A DNA stretch of 43,995 nt from Streptomyces durocortorensis. Lineage in GTDB: Bacteria > Actinomycetota > Actinomycetes > Streptomycetales > Streptomycetaceae. A program made the position numbers and the translations under genes. The notes beneath the pieces were generated by a model, which saw only the letters and a program-made list of their open reading frames with translations, did no database searches and was not told the origin of the DNA. Positions 24,525 through 31,786 of the stretch are shown here, piece after piece (position 1 is the first letter of the stretch; each line of letters begins with the position of its first letter). The DNA lies in NCBI RefSeq assembly GCF_016901035.1, contig NZ_JAFEUF010000032.1, forward strand, positions 1 through 43,995. Direction: 5' to 3'.

Positions 24525-24788
24525 TCAGGGCACGTCGCCCTCCCATACCCACGGGCCGTCGGGGCGGCTGATGGTCGGCGCGTAGGAGGCGCGCCCGCCC
24601 GGCCCGTACGCGCTGTGAGGGGTGATCAGGTAGGCGCCGATGGTGATCTGCTCGTCCGTCCAGCCGGTGACCTCGATCAACTGCCCGTCCAGCGGCCCGC
24701 CGGTCAGCTCGCGATACGTGTGGCCGGACTGCGGCCCGGTCGCAGGACCGTCGTGCTCGGTGCCATACACCCGGGGTGCCTGTGTCAT
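24525..24788 (-). CDS. Small conserved Streptomyces plasmid protein
   Basis: An 87-residue protein opening MTQAPRVYGTEHDGPATGPQ, with the core YRELTGGPLDGQLIEVTGWT followed by AYGPGGRASYAP and a Trp-rich end (GPWVWEGDVP). I recall similar small proteins, of unknown function, scattered through Streptomyces plasmids and integrative elements. ATG 24788 has only a weak ribosome site (GGTCGG). It shares strand and direction with the preceding hypothetical gene 93 bases away. Confidence 0.6.
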   Translation of the reverse strand: MTQAPRVYGTEHDGPATGPQSGHTYRELTGGPLDGQLIEVTGWTDEQITIGAYLITPHSAYGPGGRASYAPTISRPDGPWVWEGDVP

Positions 24789-25049
24789 CCGACCAGTCTG
24801 GCGCGGCACCGGGCACTGGTTGACCGCTTCCGGGGACCGACACCAGGGAGGGGCCCGGGCGGCCCGGGTGCGCCTACACCGGCCCGGCCCTTGTGCTCCG
24901 CGAAAAGGCAGGACCAGTGTCAGTGGCCGCGCGCATACTGGCGGATCAAGCCACTGTCGTACGGCTGCGGCCTCCTGTCTTCTGTGAGGTGCGGTGCCGT
25001 CGGCTGATCGACCAGGGCAATGAGGCCCCGGGGGATGGATGGAAGCCCG

Positions 25050-27020
25050 ATGCTGTTGCACACGGTAGAGATCGACGCGTTCCGGAACTTCACCAACAGG
25101 CAGACCATGGCGGTCGATCCCGGGGTGACGTGCTTGATCGGCAAGAACGAGTCGGGTAAGACCACAATCCTCAAGGCGCTGCACCGACTGAACCCGGCGA
25201 ACGAGTCTGACGAGTTCAGCCTCACCACGGACTATCCGCGCCGCCACCTGGCCCGGGACCGCCGGTCCAAGAATCTGGACGAGGTCGCACCGGTCACCGC
25301 CGTCTTCTCGCTGGAGGAGAGCGACCTCGACGCGATTGAGAACGAGCTGGGTCTCCGCCCGCCGGCCGAGGTCCGGGTGGTGGCCTCGCGAACGTACGGC
25401 GGGGAGCTCCAGGTCGGATTCGACTGCGCCCTGGAGCACGTGCTGGAGAAGGTGATCCAGGAGAGCGGCATCGACGACGATGAGGACCGCGCGATGCTCC
25501 TGCAGCTGACGTCGATGGCTGACGTCGGGGCCGCAGTCAAGGAGCGCTCCAAGGAGCTGAAGGACGGCAAGAAGACGGCCCGCGCCAAGGTGCTGGACAA
25601 GGTCCCTTCCGCCCTGGTCAAGTACAAGTTGTTCCTGGAAGACGACATGGACGACGACCAGCTCCAGTCCCTGATCGGCCTCATCCCGAAGTTCTTCTAC
25701 TTCTCCACCTACGAGCTGCTGCCGGGGGAGTGCGACCTGCACTCGCTGGCCGAACGCAGGAACGCCGGGAAGCGATACAGGGGAGACGGGACGATCCTGT
25801 CGCTGCTGCGCCTGGCCGGCGAGGGCCCCGAGGACTTCCTCGACGAGAACTACGTCAGCCGCAAGGCAGAGCTCCAGGCCGCCAGCATGGAACTGAGCGA
25901 CCAGGTCTTCGAGTACTGGAAGCAGAACGACGCGCTCACCGTCGCCTTCGACACCGACCTCGTCGCCATGCCCAACGACGCGAACGGCGAGCCCCAGCCG
26001 CACCACCGCATTCTGAAGATCGAGCTGCGCGACGACCGGCACGGGGTGGAGACAAACTTCGCCACGCGCTCCACCGGCTTCCAGTGGTTCTTCTCGTTCC
26101 TCGCCGCGTTCAGCGCCTACCGTGACCGCAGCGAACGTGTCGTGGTCCTGCTGGACGAGCCCGGAACCAGCCTCCACGGCGAAGCCCAGGGCGACTTCCT
26201 GCGGTACATCTACGGCGAGCTCGGCACCAAGCAGCAGGTCCTCTACACCACGCACTCCCAGCACATGATCGACCCCACCCGGTACGAAACCATGCGCGCC
26301 ATCCATGACCAGGCCACGCGCACGGACGCCAGCCTCGGTGTCGTCATCACCCCGGTCAGCCTGTCGGCTGACCCCAAGACGATCCTGCCGGTGGAGGCAG
26401 CGCTCGGATACTCCGTGTCGCAGCACCTGTTCCTCGGTGCCGGCCCGCTCCTCGCGGTGGAAGGCAGCAGCGACTTCGTCTTCCTCATGCGCATGTCCGA
26501 CCACCTGATCAGCAAGGGCCGCACCGGCCTCGACCCCCGCCTGTCGATCATCCCGGTCGGCGGCATCGGCAACATGCCCGCCTTCGTCGCCGTCATGGGA
26601 CGCCGACTGTCAGTCCGCGCGCTCATCGACGGCGCCGAGACCACCAAGGTGACCGCCAAAGTCCTCAGCGCTGCACAGGCCGCCAACGTCGACGCCTCCC
26701 ACATCACCATCATCGGCCAACTTGAAGGACTCCCCGAGACTGCCGACATCGAGGACCTGTTCTCCACCAAGGACTACCTGTGGCTCTACAACAGGGCGAC
26801 CGAAGTCACCGTCCACGAAGCCGATCTGATCAACCCTGACAATCCCCTCCCGATTCTCAAGCGCATCGGCATCGCCCGGGAGAAGCAGCAGAAGTCGCGG
26901 GACTTCGACCACGTCGGACCCGCGCACCAGCTCACCAGCGACAGGGACGGCTTCTTCGCGCAGGTCGACGACGACACCCTCGACCGCTTCGAGGCGGTCT
27001 TCACGAAGCTCACCGCCTGA
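25050..27020 (+). CDS. OLD-family ATPase with TOPRIM nuclease domain
   Basis: A 656-residue overcoming-lysogenization-defect type protein: an ABC/SMC-like ATPase coupled to a TOPRIM nuclease, used in phage defence and DNA repair. Walker A is GKNESGKT (31-38); the signature-like STGFQWFFSFLAAF precedes Walker B VVVLLDEPG (Asp 369) and the H-loop TTHSQHM. The long middle insert is the coiled-coil dimerisation arm. The TOPRIM core begins LLAVEGSSDFVFL (Glu 471) and continues SIIPVGGIGNMPAFVAVMG. ATG 25050 has GGAAG upstream. No UvrD/GajB-like helicase or reverse transcriptase is adjacent, so it looks like a stand-alone OLD gene rather than Gabija. A defence role is inferred from family knowledge. 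Confidence 0.87.
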   Translation: MLLHTVEIDAFRNFTNRQTMAVDPGVTCLIGKNESGKTTILKALHRLNPANESDEFSLTTDYPRRHLARDRRSKNLDEVAPVTAVFSLEESDLDAIENELGLRPPAEVRVVASRTYGGELQVGFDCALEHVLEKVIQESGIDDDEDRAMLLQLTSMADVGAAVKERSKELKDGKKTARAKVLDKVPSALVKYKLFLEDDMDDDQLQSLIGLIPKFFYFSTYELLPGECDLHSLAERRNAGKRYRGDGTILSLLRLAGEGPEDFLDENYVSRKAELQAASMELSDQVFEYWKQNDALTVAFDTDLVAMPNDANGEPQPHHRILKIELRDDRHGVETNFATRSTGFQWFFSFLAAFSAYRDRSERVVVLLDEPGTSLHGEAQGDFLRYIYGELGTKQQVLYTTHSQHMIDPTRYETMRAIHDQATRTDASLGVVITPVSLSADPKTILPVEAALGYSVSQHLFLGAGPLLAVEGSSDFVFLMRMSDHLISKGRTGLDPRLSIIPVGGIGNMPAFVAVMGRRLSVRALIDGAETTKVTAKVLSAAQAANVDASHITIIGQLEGLPETADIEDLFSTKDYLWLYNRATEVTVHEADLINPDNPLPILKRIGIAREKQQKSRDFDHVGPAHQLTSDRDGFFAQVDDDTLDRFEAVFTKLTA

Positions 27021-27035
27021 ACGTGCTGACAGCAC

Positions 27036-27067
27036 GGGGCCCCGGGCGCGAAGGAGCCTGGGGTCCC
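27036..27067 (+). terminator. Terminator hairpin after the OLD gene
   Basis: A 12-pair stem including two G-U pairs, GGGGCCCCGGGC (27036-27047) with GCCTGGGGTCCC (27056-27067), 15 bases past the stop. Confidence 0.65.
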
Positions 27068-27104
27068 GTCTTGACCGAGAGCCCTGCGCGCGGGACGGTC
27101 GTCA

Positions 27105-27120
27105 TGCAACTACGTGCAAC
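27105..27120 (+). promoter_or_regulatory. Putative operator, direct-repeat type, site 1
   Basis: TGCAACTACGTGCAAC: two TGCAAC hexamers four bases apart, 21 bases before the start of the small gene that opens the DUF6879/XRE cluster. It matches the site at 28781-28796 as YGCAAYTACSYGCAAY, and the XRE-DUF5753 protein encoded between them is the likely ligand. Confidence 0.5.
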
Positions 27121-27141
27121 CGGCTCGCTTCGGAGGCGATC

Positions 27142-27396
27142 ATGGCGTTACTTTTCTTCGGCACGGACCCGAACTCGGGCGGAGGGAACTGCCCGGCGGT
27201 GTGGGTGGACACCGAGGCCGCTGAGGGGCCGGAACTGGTTCTGCAGGGCAAGTTCGCCGACGCGGCGACCCGGGCCGCGTGCAGCCAGGACAGTCCACCG
27301 GCGGATGACGAGGGAGTCATCCGGATCTCGGTGCGGATGGTGGATCAGATCAGGAAGGCGTGCGATGCCGCAGAAGCCGCCGGCACCCAGCTTTGA
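27142..27396 (+). CDS. Small DUF397-like neighbour of the DUF6879/XRE cluster
   Basis: An 84-residue protein opening ALLFFGTDPNSGGGNCPAVW with a long acidic middle and closing RMVDQIRKACDAAEAAG. Position and size fit the small acidic proteins that accompany XRE-DUF5753 regulators in Streptomyces, but I do not see the canonical DUF397 signature, so it is left unassigned. GGAGG lies 6 bases before ATG 27142. Its end overlaps the DUF6879 gene by 32 bases, so the two are co-transcribed and probably coupled. Confidence 0.62.
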   Translation: MALLFFGTDPNSGGGNCPAVWVDTEAAEGPELVLQGKFADAATRAACSQDSPPADDEGVIRISVRMVDQIRKACDAAEAAGTQL

Positions 27397-27892
27397 GGAC
27401 CTCCTCGACTCCGCCCAGCGGCACGCCCTGCACCTGGAGCTGCGGGACGTCTACGCCGTGGGGGAGGAGCGGGAGGTCTACGACGCCTTCCTGCGCGACG
27501 GGAGCGTGCCGGCGGACGACTCGGAGTACTGGAGCGGATGGCTGCCGCTGGTGGAGCGGGCCGTCGCCTGCGGGGTGACAGTCCGGCGGGCCCGGATCGT
27601 ATCCGAGCCCGTCACCGACTACATCCGCTTCGAGCACGCCATCACCGACGCCAACCTCCGCGCCGGCGAACAGGTCCGCTGGCTGCCCCGCCGCCACGCC
27701 TCCACCCTCGCCCTGCCCGGCAACGACTTCTGGCTCATCGACGACCGCATCGTGCGCTGGAACATCTTCTCCGGCGACGGCCAGGCCCTGGAACCTGACC
27801 ACACCAAGGACCCGCAGGCCATCAAGCTGTGTGCCGAGGCGTTCCGTACGGTGTGGGACCTGGCCACCGACCACGCCGACTACCGCATCTGA
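27365..27892 (+). CDS. DUF6879 family protein
   Basis: A 175-residue protein of a family found beside XRE-DUF5753 regulators. Recognisable blocks are HALHLELRDVYAVGEEREVY, then WSGWLPLVERAVACGVTVRRARIV, VTDYIRFEHAIT, AGEQVRWLPRR and the aromatic run NDFWLIDDRIVRWNIFSGDG. These proteins have no demonstrated enzyme activity; their partners often work as antitoxin-like or developmental regulators. AGGAAGG precedes ATG 27365. It overlaps the gene before it and is followed 30 bases later by the regulator. Confidence 0.8.
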   Translation: MPQKPPAPSFEDLLDSAQRHALHLELRDVYAVGEEREVYDAFLRDGSVPADDSEYWSGWLPLVERAVACGVTVRRARIVSEPVTDYIRFEHAITDANLRAGEQVRWLPRRHASTLALPGNDFWLIDDRIVRWNIFSGDGQALEPDHTKDPQAIKLCAEAFRTVWDLATDHADYRI

Positions 27893-27922
27893 CCGACGCA
27901 CAACCCAAGGGCCACGCACCTC

Positions 27923-28774
27923 ATGACGACCGCCTCCCCCTCCTCCAGCGCACAGGCGGCCCGCGAGGCGCTCGCCGTGCGCTTGCAGCACCTGCGCAAG
28001 GACGCCGGCCTCACCGGGAAGGACATCTCCGCCCGGTGCGGCTGGCACCCCGCCAAGACCACCCGCATCCAGAAGGCCGCAGTCGCCCCCTCGGACACCG
28101 ACATCCGCACCTGGTGTTCGGCGTGCGGCGCGGACGACCAGGCCGACGACCTCATCGCCACCGCCCGCGCGGTCGACTCGATGTACATGGAGTGGCGCCG
28201 CCTGCACCAGGGCGGCATGCGCCAGGTCCAGGAGGACTGGCTCGCCCTTCACGAGCAGACCCGCCACTGCCGGGTCTACCTCTCCAACGTTCCGCCCGGC
28301 TTCCTCCAGACCCCGGCGTTCGCGACCGCCCTCATGAACCAGATCACCGCGTTCCAGGGCACACCGAACGACGTCGCCGAAGCCGTCGCCGCACGCGTTG
28401 CCCGCTCCCGCTTCCTCTACGAGGGCGGCCACCGCTACGTCGTCCTCCTCGAGGAGTCCGTCCTGCGCTACCAAACGGCCGACCCGGAGGCGATGCGTGG
28501 GCAGCTGCGCCACCTCCTGGCCGTGATGCCGCTCGCCTCCGTCTCGCTGGGGATCATCCCGTTCACCGCGCAGCGCACCGTGTGGCCGCTGGAGGCGTTC
28601 TACGTCCACGACGACACCATGGCCGTGGTGGAGACGTTGACGGCGGAGATCAAGGTGACGCAGCCGCGCGAGCTTGCCGACTACGCCAGGGCGTTCGCCG
28701 GCCTCGCGGAGATGGCCGTGTACGGCGACGCCGCCCGCGCCCTCATCCGGGCCGCGATCGACGCCCTGGAGTGA
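27923..28774 (+). CDS. XRE-family regulator with DUF5753 domain
   Basis: A 283-residue transcription factor. The N-terminal helix-turn-helix (about residues 17-75) reads LAVRLQHLRKDAGLTGKDIS then ARCGWHPAKTTRIQ; residues about 95-275 are the DUF5753 (Scr1-type) domain with the hallmark VYLSNVPPGFLQTPAFATAL, then RSRFLYEGGHRYVVLLEESV and LGIIPFTAQRTVWPLEAFYV. This class works with small partner proteins to govern development or mobile-element genes. ATG 27923 has AAGGG upstream. Two matching 16-base sites flank its cluster and are its probable operators. An aromatic-rich linker joins the two domains as usual. Confidence 0.9.
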   Translation: MTTASPSSSAQAAREALAVRLQHLRKDAGLTGKDISARCGWHPAKTTRIQKAAVAPSDTDIRTWCSACGADDQADDLIATARAVDSMYMEWRRLHQGGMRQVQEDWLALHEQTRHCRVYLSNVPPGFLQTPAFATALMNQITAFQGTPNDVAEAVAARVARSRFLYEGGHRYVVLLEESVLRYQTADPEAMRGQLRHLLAVMPLASVSLGIIPFTAQRTVWPLEAFYVHDDTMAVVETLTAEIKVTQPRELADYARAFAGLAEMAVYGDAARALIRAAIDALE

Positions 28775-28780
28775 ACCTGC

Positions 28781-28796
28781 CGCAATTACCCGCAAT
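28781..28796 (+). promoter_or_regulatory. Putative operator, direct-repeat type, site 2
   Basis: CGCAATTACCCGCAAT, the second YGCAAYTACSYGCAAY site. It ends 4 bases before the -35 box of the following promoter, a position suited to activation or repression by the XRE-DUF5753 protein encoded immediately upstream. Confidence 0.5.
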
Positions 28797-28800
28797 CTTG

Positions 28801-28830
28801 TTGAGGACCAATCCGCCTTCTCCGTAGCGT
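28801..28830 (+). promoter_or_regulatory. Putative promoter for the 28871-29451 pair
   Basis: TTGAGG (28801-28806), an 18-base spacer and TAGCGT (28825-28830) match a vegetative Streptomyces promoter; the predicted start leaves a leader of roughly 35 bases containing AGAAGG before ATG 28871. Confidence 0.55.
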
Positions 28831-28870
28831 CGAACGACACTGACGCACCCAGCAACAGAAGGCGGTGCCC

Positions 28871-29056
28871 ATGAGCGCACCCACACCCGCCCGACCCGAA
28901 CCGGAAGGCCCCAGCCTCCAGCGCCCCGGCTTCGGGCGGCCTTCTCCGGCGCTGCTGGAACGCGCTGATCGCGGCTACGCCCGCTTCCTCGCCCACACCA
29001 CCCAGGCCACGGACGACCAGGCCGACGGCCACGACGACACGGCGAGGCACCGATGA
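28871..29056 (+). CDS. Small Pro-rich hypothetical protein
   Basis: A 61-residue protein: a Pro-rich N-terminus, then RPSPALLERADRGYARFLAH as a short amphipathic helix and a charged tail. AGAAGG lies 8 bases before ATG 28871. Its end overlaps the next gene by 4 bases (ATGA). Small genes of this kind often follow XRE-DUF5753 regulators; function unknown. Confidence 0.6.
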   Translation: MSAPTPARPEPEGPSLQRPGFGRPSPALLERADRGYARFLAHTTQATDDQADGHDDTARHR

Positions 29057-29451
29057 CCAGCACACACCTGGTCCTGCACGATCCCGAAGGACACCTCGAA
29101 GCAGACCTCCCGCTCGACCGGGCACCCCACGAGTGCCTGATCAAGGCGGTGTTCGGATGGACCGGCGATCCCGGCCTGGCCCCCGCGGACCTCCAACAGA
29201 TCGCGCTGCTCCTCACCGGCGCCGCCCGCGCCGTGGCCGGCGACGTCCGCCGCGCCGCAGACCTGCTGCCCGACGAACACGCCGCCCGCGCGCTCGCCGA
29301 CGTCGTCCTCGACGAAGCCGACCGCCGACTGGCGGTCCGCGTGGAAGGCACCGTGCGCTGTGTCCAAGGCCGCGCCCGCCTCGTCCGCGCTCTCTACGAG
29401 CGCCTGGACCGCCTCGTCGGCGCCGCCCCCGAGCCCGTCAGTACCCCCTGA
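29053..29451 (+). CDS. DUF6415-like protein
   Basis: A 132-residue helical protein. LAPADLQQIALLLTGAARAV followed by AADLLPDEHAARALADVVLD and EADRRLAV fits the pattern I recall for DUF6415, a family common in Streptomyces and labelled natural-product associated without biochemical proof. ATG 29053 overlaps the upstream stop, so it depends on translation of the small gene and on the promoter at 28801. No catalytic motif visible. Confidence 0.6.
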   Translation: MTSTHLVLHDPEGHLEADLPLDRAPHECLIKAVFGWTGDPGLAPADLQQIALLLTGAARAVAGDVRRAADLLPDEHAARALADVVLDEADRRLAVRVEGTVRCVQGRARLVRALYERLDRLVGAAPEPVSTP

Positions 29452-29473
29452 TCCCGCTGTACCCAGGCGCGAC

Positions 29474-29545
29474 ACCATCACCGCGTGCCTGACACCTGAT
29501 CCTGCCGACCGGCCCACCGCTAAGGAGCTGACTGCCCACCGGTGA
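29474..29545 (+). pseudogene. C-terminal scrap of a serine/threonine protein kinase
   Basis: The frame ending at TGA 29543-29545 gives TITACLTPDPADRPTAKELT then AHR. The pattern CL-x2-DPADRPTA-x-EL is the last conserved subdomain (XI) of bacterial Ser/Thr kinases. Nothing upstream in this frame belongs to a kinase, so only the 3' tip survives, a sign of deletion at this junction. Confidence 0.5.
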
Positions 29546-29561
29546 CCTGGCCGACAGGTGC

Positions 29562-30017
29562 TCAGCCGCCGTGGTCTTCGGCGCTCGGGTTGCTGACCCG
29601 CGCGATGCCGTCCAGCTCGATGTCCACGGCTTCGCGCTCGGTGCTCCACTGGTCGATGAAGTCGCGGACTTCCTGCACCTTGGCAGGGTCGTCGGCCTCT
29701 TCAGGGTCCATGAGGACGAAGCCGGAGTGGCCGTCGGATCCGGGGACATCGACGACCTGCTGGTCCATTTTGCCGGTGAGCAGCATCGTCAGGACGGTTG
29801 CGAACTCCCGATGCATCTCGGGCGTGAACTCCATGGAGTCGTCCTCGGAGCCGATGGTGCCTTCGCGGCCTTGAGCCAGCAGATGGAACGCCTCGTGCAG
29901 AGCGTGTGCCAGAGCCCTGTACTGGTCCGGGTCCATCCGGGCCTGGAGCGTTTCCATGTAGAGGGCCACTTTAACCGCACGGTTGTCTTCCCCCGGGGCT
30001 GCGTCTTCGTCGTTCAT
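29562..30017 (-). CDS. Hypothetical acidic protein
   Basis: A 151-residue, strongly acidic protein without a known domain. It opens MNDEDAAPGEDNRAVKVALY, has a helical centre (YRALAHALHEAFHLLAQGRE) and ends with a charged helix (VQEVRDFIDQWSTEREAVDI). ATG 30017 is the first start after low-complexity sequence; the ribosome site (GTGTGG) is poor, so the start may be elsewhere. It faces the kinase scrap and diverges from the translocase scar. No function is suggested by its neighbours. Confidence 0.5.
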   Translation of the reverse strand: MNDEDAAPGEDNRAVKVALYMETLQARMDPDQYRALAHALHEAFHLLAQGREGTIGSEDDSMEFTPEMHREFATVLTMLLTGKMDQQVVDVPGSDGHSGFVLMDPEEADDPAKVQEVRDFIDQWSTEREAVDIELDGIARVSNPSAEDHGG

Positions 30018-30071
30018 CCACACAGCCTGGCCCTGGCCACCACCCCCGTCCAGGCCTGCCCACAACTTCCG

Positions 30072-30182
30072 ATCGACGAAGCGAACACGGGGACGCCCAC
30101 CAAGAACCAGCCGGGTGCGTCGGCGGAGACGACCGCCGAGCTGTCGCGGATGCGGTCCCTTCTGGACCACGCCATCGCCTGA
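30072..30182 (+). pseudogene. Scar of a second translocase-paralog copy
   Basis: ATCGACGAAGCGAACAC at 30072-30088 is identical, over 17 bases, to the Walker B coding sequence (IDEAN) of the paralog at 22962, in the same direction. The frame then diverges and ends LSRMRSLLDHAIA, TGA 30180-30182, about 60 bases before copy 2 of the hairpin repeat that follows the intact paralog. I read this as what is left of a duplicated or exchanged transfer module. The 17-base match alone is short; its position relative to the repeat makes it convincing. Confidence 0.4.
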
Positions 30183-30241
30183 GAGGAGGCCGCCGGGAGC
30201 ACCGGCCCGGAGACCGAAAAGGACTGACCGGCCCGGAGCCG

Positions 30242-30335
30242 GACACATCACGGGCCCCGGGGGGGATCAGCCATGACGTCCCCGGGGCCCGGTTGGGTTC
30301 GCGCTGTTCAACGACTGTGCGGCCCTGGCGTCACG
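30242..30335 (+). repeat. 92-bp direct repeat, copy 2
   Basis: Begins GACACATCACGGGCCCCGGG, with an 11-base perfect stem GGGCCCCGGGG/CCCCGGGGCCC, then TGGGTTCGCG and on to GTCACG. About 87 percent identical to 23786-23876, in the same orientation. Compensating changes keep the hairpin. Confidence 0.75.
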
Positions 30336-30378
30336 ACATGGCCAACCGGCTGTCAGTACCTTCTGGGACAGTAGTGAC

Positions 30379-31203
30379 ATGACTGATTTTTCTCTTCATC
30401 TCCTGGGTTCCGACAGGCAGTTCGAGACAGACGAGCTGCCGCCTGCAACCTCCCCCCACACCGGACGACAGTTGCGGCGCGTGGAGCTTGAGCTGCGTGT
30501 GCCGAGCGATCTGCAAGACGGTTTTGAAAGCGAGCTCAAGGCCGCCGCGGCTCCCGCCGGACAACCCCTCCAGGGAGAGGGCACCTCCTGGCTGGTGGGC
30601 GACCACAGCTTCTCGTACACCGACAACGCCCGGCCGCGCGTATACACCCACCGAGTCGAGCTCCAAGAAGTGGAAGAGCTGAAAGCCTCCGCCGTGGAGG
30701 TCGCAGGGCTCACCCTCGTCCCGGTCAAGTACAACGAGGACTTCACCGAAGGGATGCTCCTGGTAACTCTCATCACCGAGGTCTCCGGCGAAGAAGGCGA
30801 GCGCCTGGAGGAACTGCTCGTCACGGCGGGAGACAACTACGTTGATGTCGTTCGCCGCGGCGTCAGTGAGACCCCGCTCCGCATGCGCTTCGGCCGCTGC
30901 CTGTGGCAACAAGGCGAAGGCGACACCCGACTCCACAACCTGGCGCTTGTCGCTGACGAAGATCAGCCGGATCCTCCGCTGGGCTACGCGGGGATCAACC
31001 AGCCCCAGTTCAGCCGCACCCTGGAAAAGACCGTCGCCACCTCCAAAGCGCTGGACCTGCTCGTCGAACAGCTCCACTCCCAGGGCCTCCTGACCGAGGA
31101 AGTCGCCGCCAGCATCAAAGCCGCAGCACTCCCGCACGAACTCACGCCCCGAGAGAGCCGTGAGTTCTGCCGCACGGACAAGATCGAAAGCTTCTGGAGC
31201 TGA
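30379..31203 (+). CDS. Hypothetical protein
   Basis: A 274-residue soluble protein I do not recognise. The N-terminal half looks beta-rich (RRVELELRVPSDLQ, YTHRVELQEVEEL, LTLVPVKYNEDF, MLLVTLITEVSGEEG); the C-terminal third is helical (TSKALDLLVEQLHSQGLL, EEVAASIKAAALPHELTPRE) and ends in SFWS. No signal peptide, membrane helix or cysteine motif. ATG 30379 has no clear ribosome site, so translation may be leaderless. It stands alone between the copy 2 repeat and a long stem-loop. Confidence 0.6.
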   Translation: MTDFSLHLLGSDRQFETDELPPATSPHTGRQLRRVELELRVPSDLQDGFESELKAAAAPAGQPLQGEGTSWLVGDHSFSYTDNARPRVYTHRVELQEVEELKASAVEVAGLTLVPVKYNEDFTEGMLLVTLITEVSGEEGERLEELLVTAGDNYVDVVRRGVSETPLRMRFGRCLWQQGEGDTRLHNLALVADEDQPDPPLGYAGINQPQFSRTLEKTVATSKALDLLVEQLHSQGLLTEEVAASIKAAALPHELTPRESREFCRTDKIESFWS

Positions 31204-31234
31204 GCTCCTAGCGGCAGGGGGAGCAGCCCAAGTC

Positions 31235-31313
31235 CCAGGCTCTACACGCACTCCAGTTCGATGCCGCAGGTCAGAACCCTCGGGCATCGCACCTCAGTGC
31301 GTGTAGAGCCTGG
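31235..31313. repeat. 79-bp stem-loop with 18-bp perfect arms
   Basis: CCAGGCTCTACACGCACT (31235-31252) is the exact complement of 31296-31313. Within the loop a second short pair (CGATGCC/GGGCATCG) may extend the fold. It lies 31 bases after the stop at 31203, so it can act as a terminator, but the arms are longer and the base composition less GC-rich than the other terminators here. Confidence 0.65.
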
Positions 31314-31340
31314 ATCCGGGACCCCGACCCCGGACAGCGA

Positions 31341-31373
31341 AGGACCCCGGGCCGCCCTGCGCCCCGGGGTCCT
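31341..31373. terminator. Terminator hairpin for the leftward 31.4-32.5 kb genes
   Basis: AGGACCCCGGG (31341-31351) pairs with 31363-31373; it lies 24 bases past the leftward stop at 31397. Confidence 0.65.
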
Positions 31374-31396
31374 GTCGTCGGTCTCACCGCCGCTGC

Positions 31397-31786
31397 CTAC
31401 CAGTCGTCGGGTGCGCTGCCCACCCATGCGATTGGCCGGCCCTCGCTGTTGCGGCCCCAGTGCGGTTCCTCCATCGAGGTCTCGTGCCCGTCGGGCAGCA
31501 CGCAGATCCGCCCCCAGCGGCCGTGCTTGCACCCACAGAGCCCGGCGAGCCCGTTCGCGTCACCCTCCGCCACGGCCTGGTCGTAGCGGTCCTGGAACGG
31601 CTGGAGACGGGCGCCCAGCTCCGGGCCCAGCTCCGTCTCCGCCGCCTCGAGCCGGTCCCGCGCCTCCCGCACCCCCGGGTCGGACAGCACCGCCGTGAAG
31701 ACGTTCTCAGCGTCCGCGAAGGCCCTGGTGCGGACGTGCCGCCGTACAGCTTCCTGCACCCGCTGATCTTTCCCGGCTGCGGTCAT
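31397..31786 (-). CDS. Hypothetical protein downstream of a helicase-associated-repeat gene
   Basis: A 129-residue protein. The N-terminal part is helical and charged (VQEAVRRHVRTRAFADAENV, LEAAETELGPELGARLQPFQ); the C-terminal part is aromatic and Gly-rich with LCGCKHGRWGRICVLPDGHE and WVGSAPDDW, where C-x-C, H and C may bind a metal. ATG 31786 overlaps the upstream stop by one base (TGATG), so it is coupled to the truncated helicase-repeat gene. I recall such a small gene following helicase-associated-domain genes in Streptomyces but know no function. Confidence 0.6.
   Translation of the reverse strand: MTAAGKDQRVQEAVRRHVRTRAFADAENVFTAVLSDPGVREARDRLEAAETELGPELGARLQPFQDRYDQAVAEGDANGLAGLCGCKHGRWGRICVLPDGHETSMEEPHWGRNSEGRPIAWVGSAPDDW

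Noticed and set aside
24789..26504. A 659-residue leftward frame opposite the OLD gene
   Set aside because: Only its last 87 residues (24525-24788) look like a protein; the rest is antisense to conserved OLD motifs.
25050..27020. A Gabija system
   Set aside because: No UvrD-like GajB gene follows or precedes the OLD gene; neighbours are regulators and unknown small proteins.
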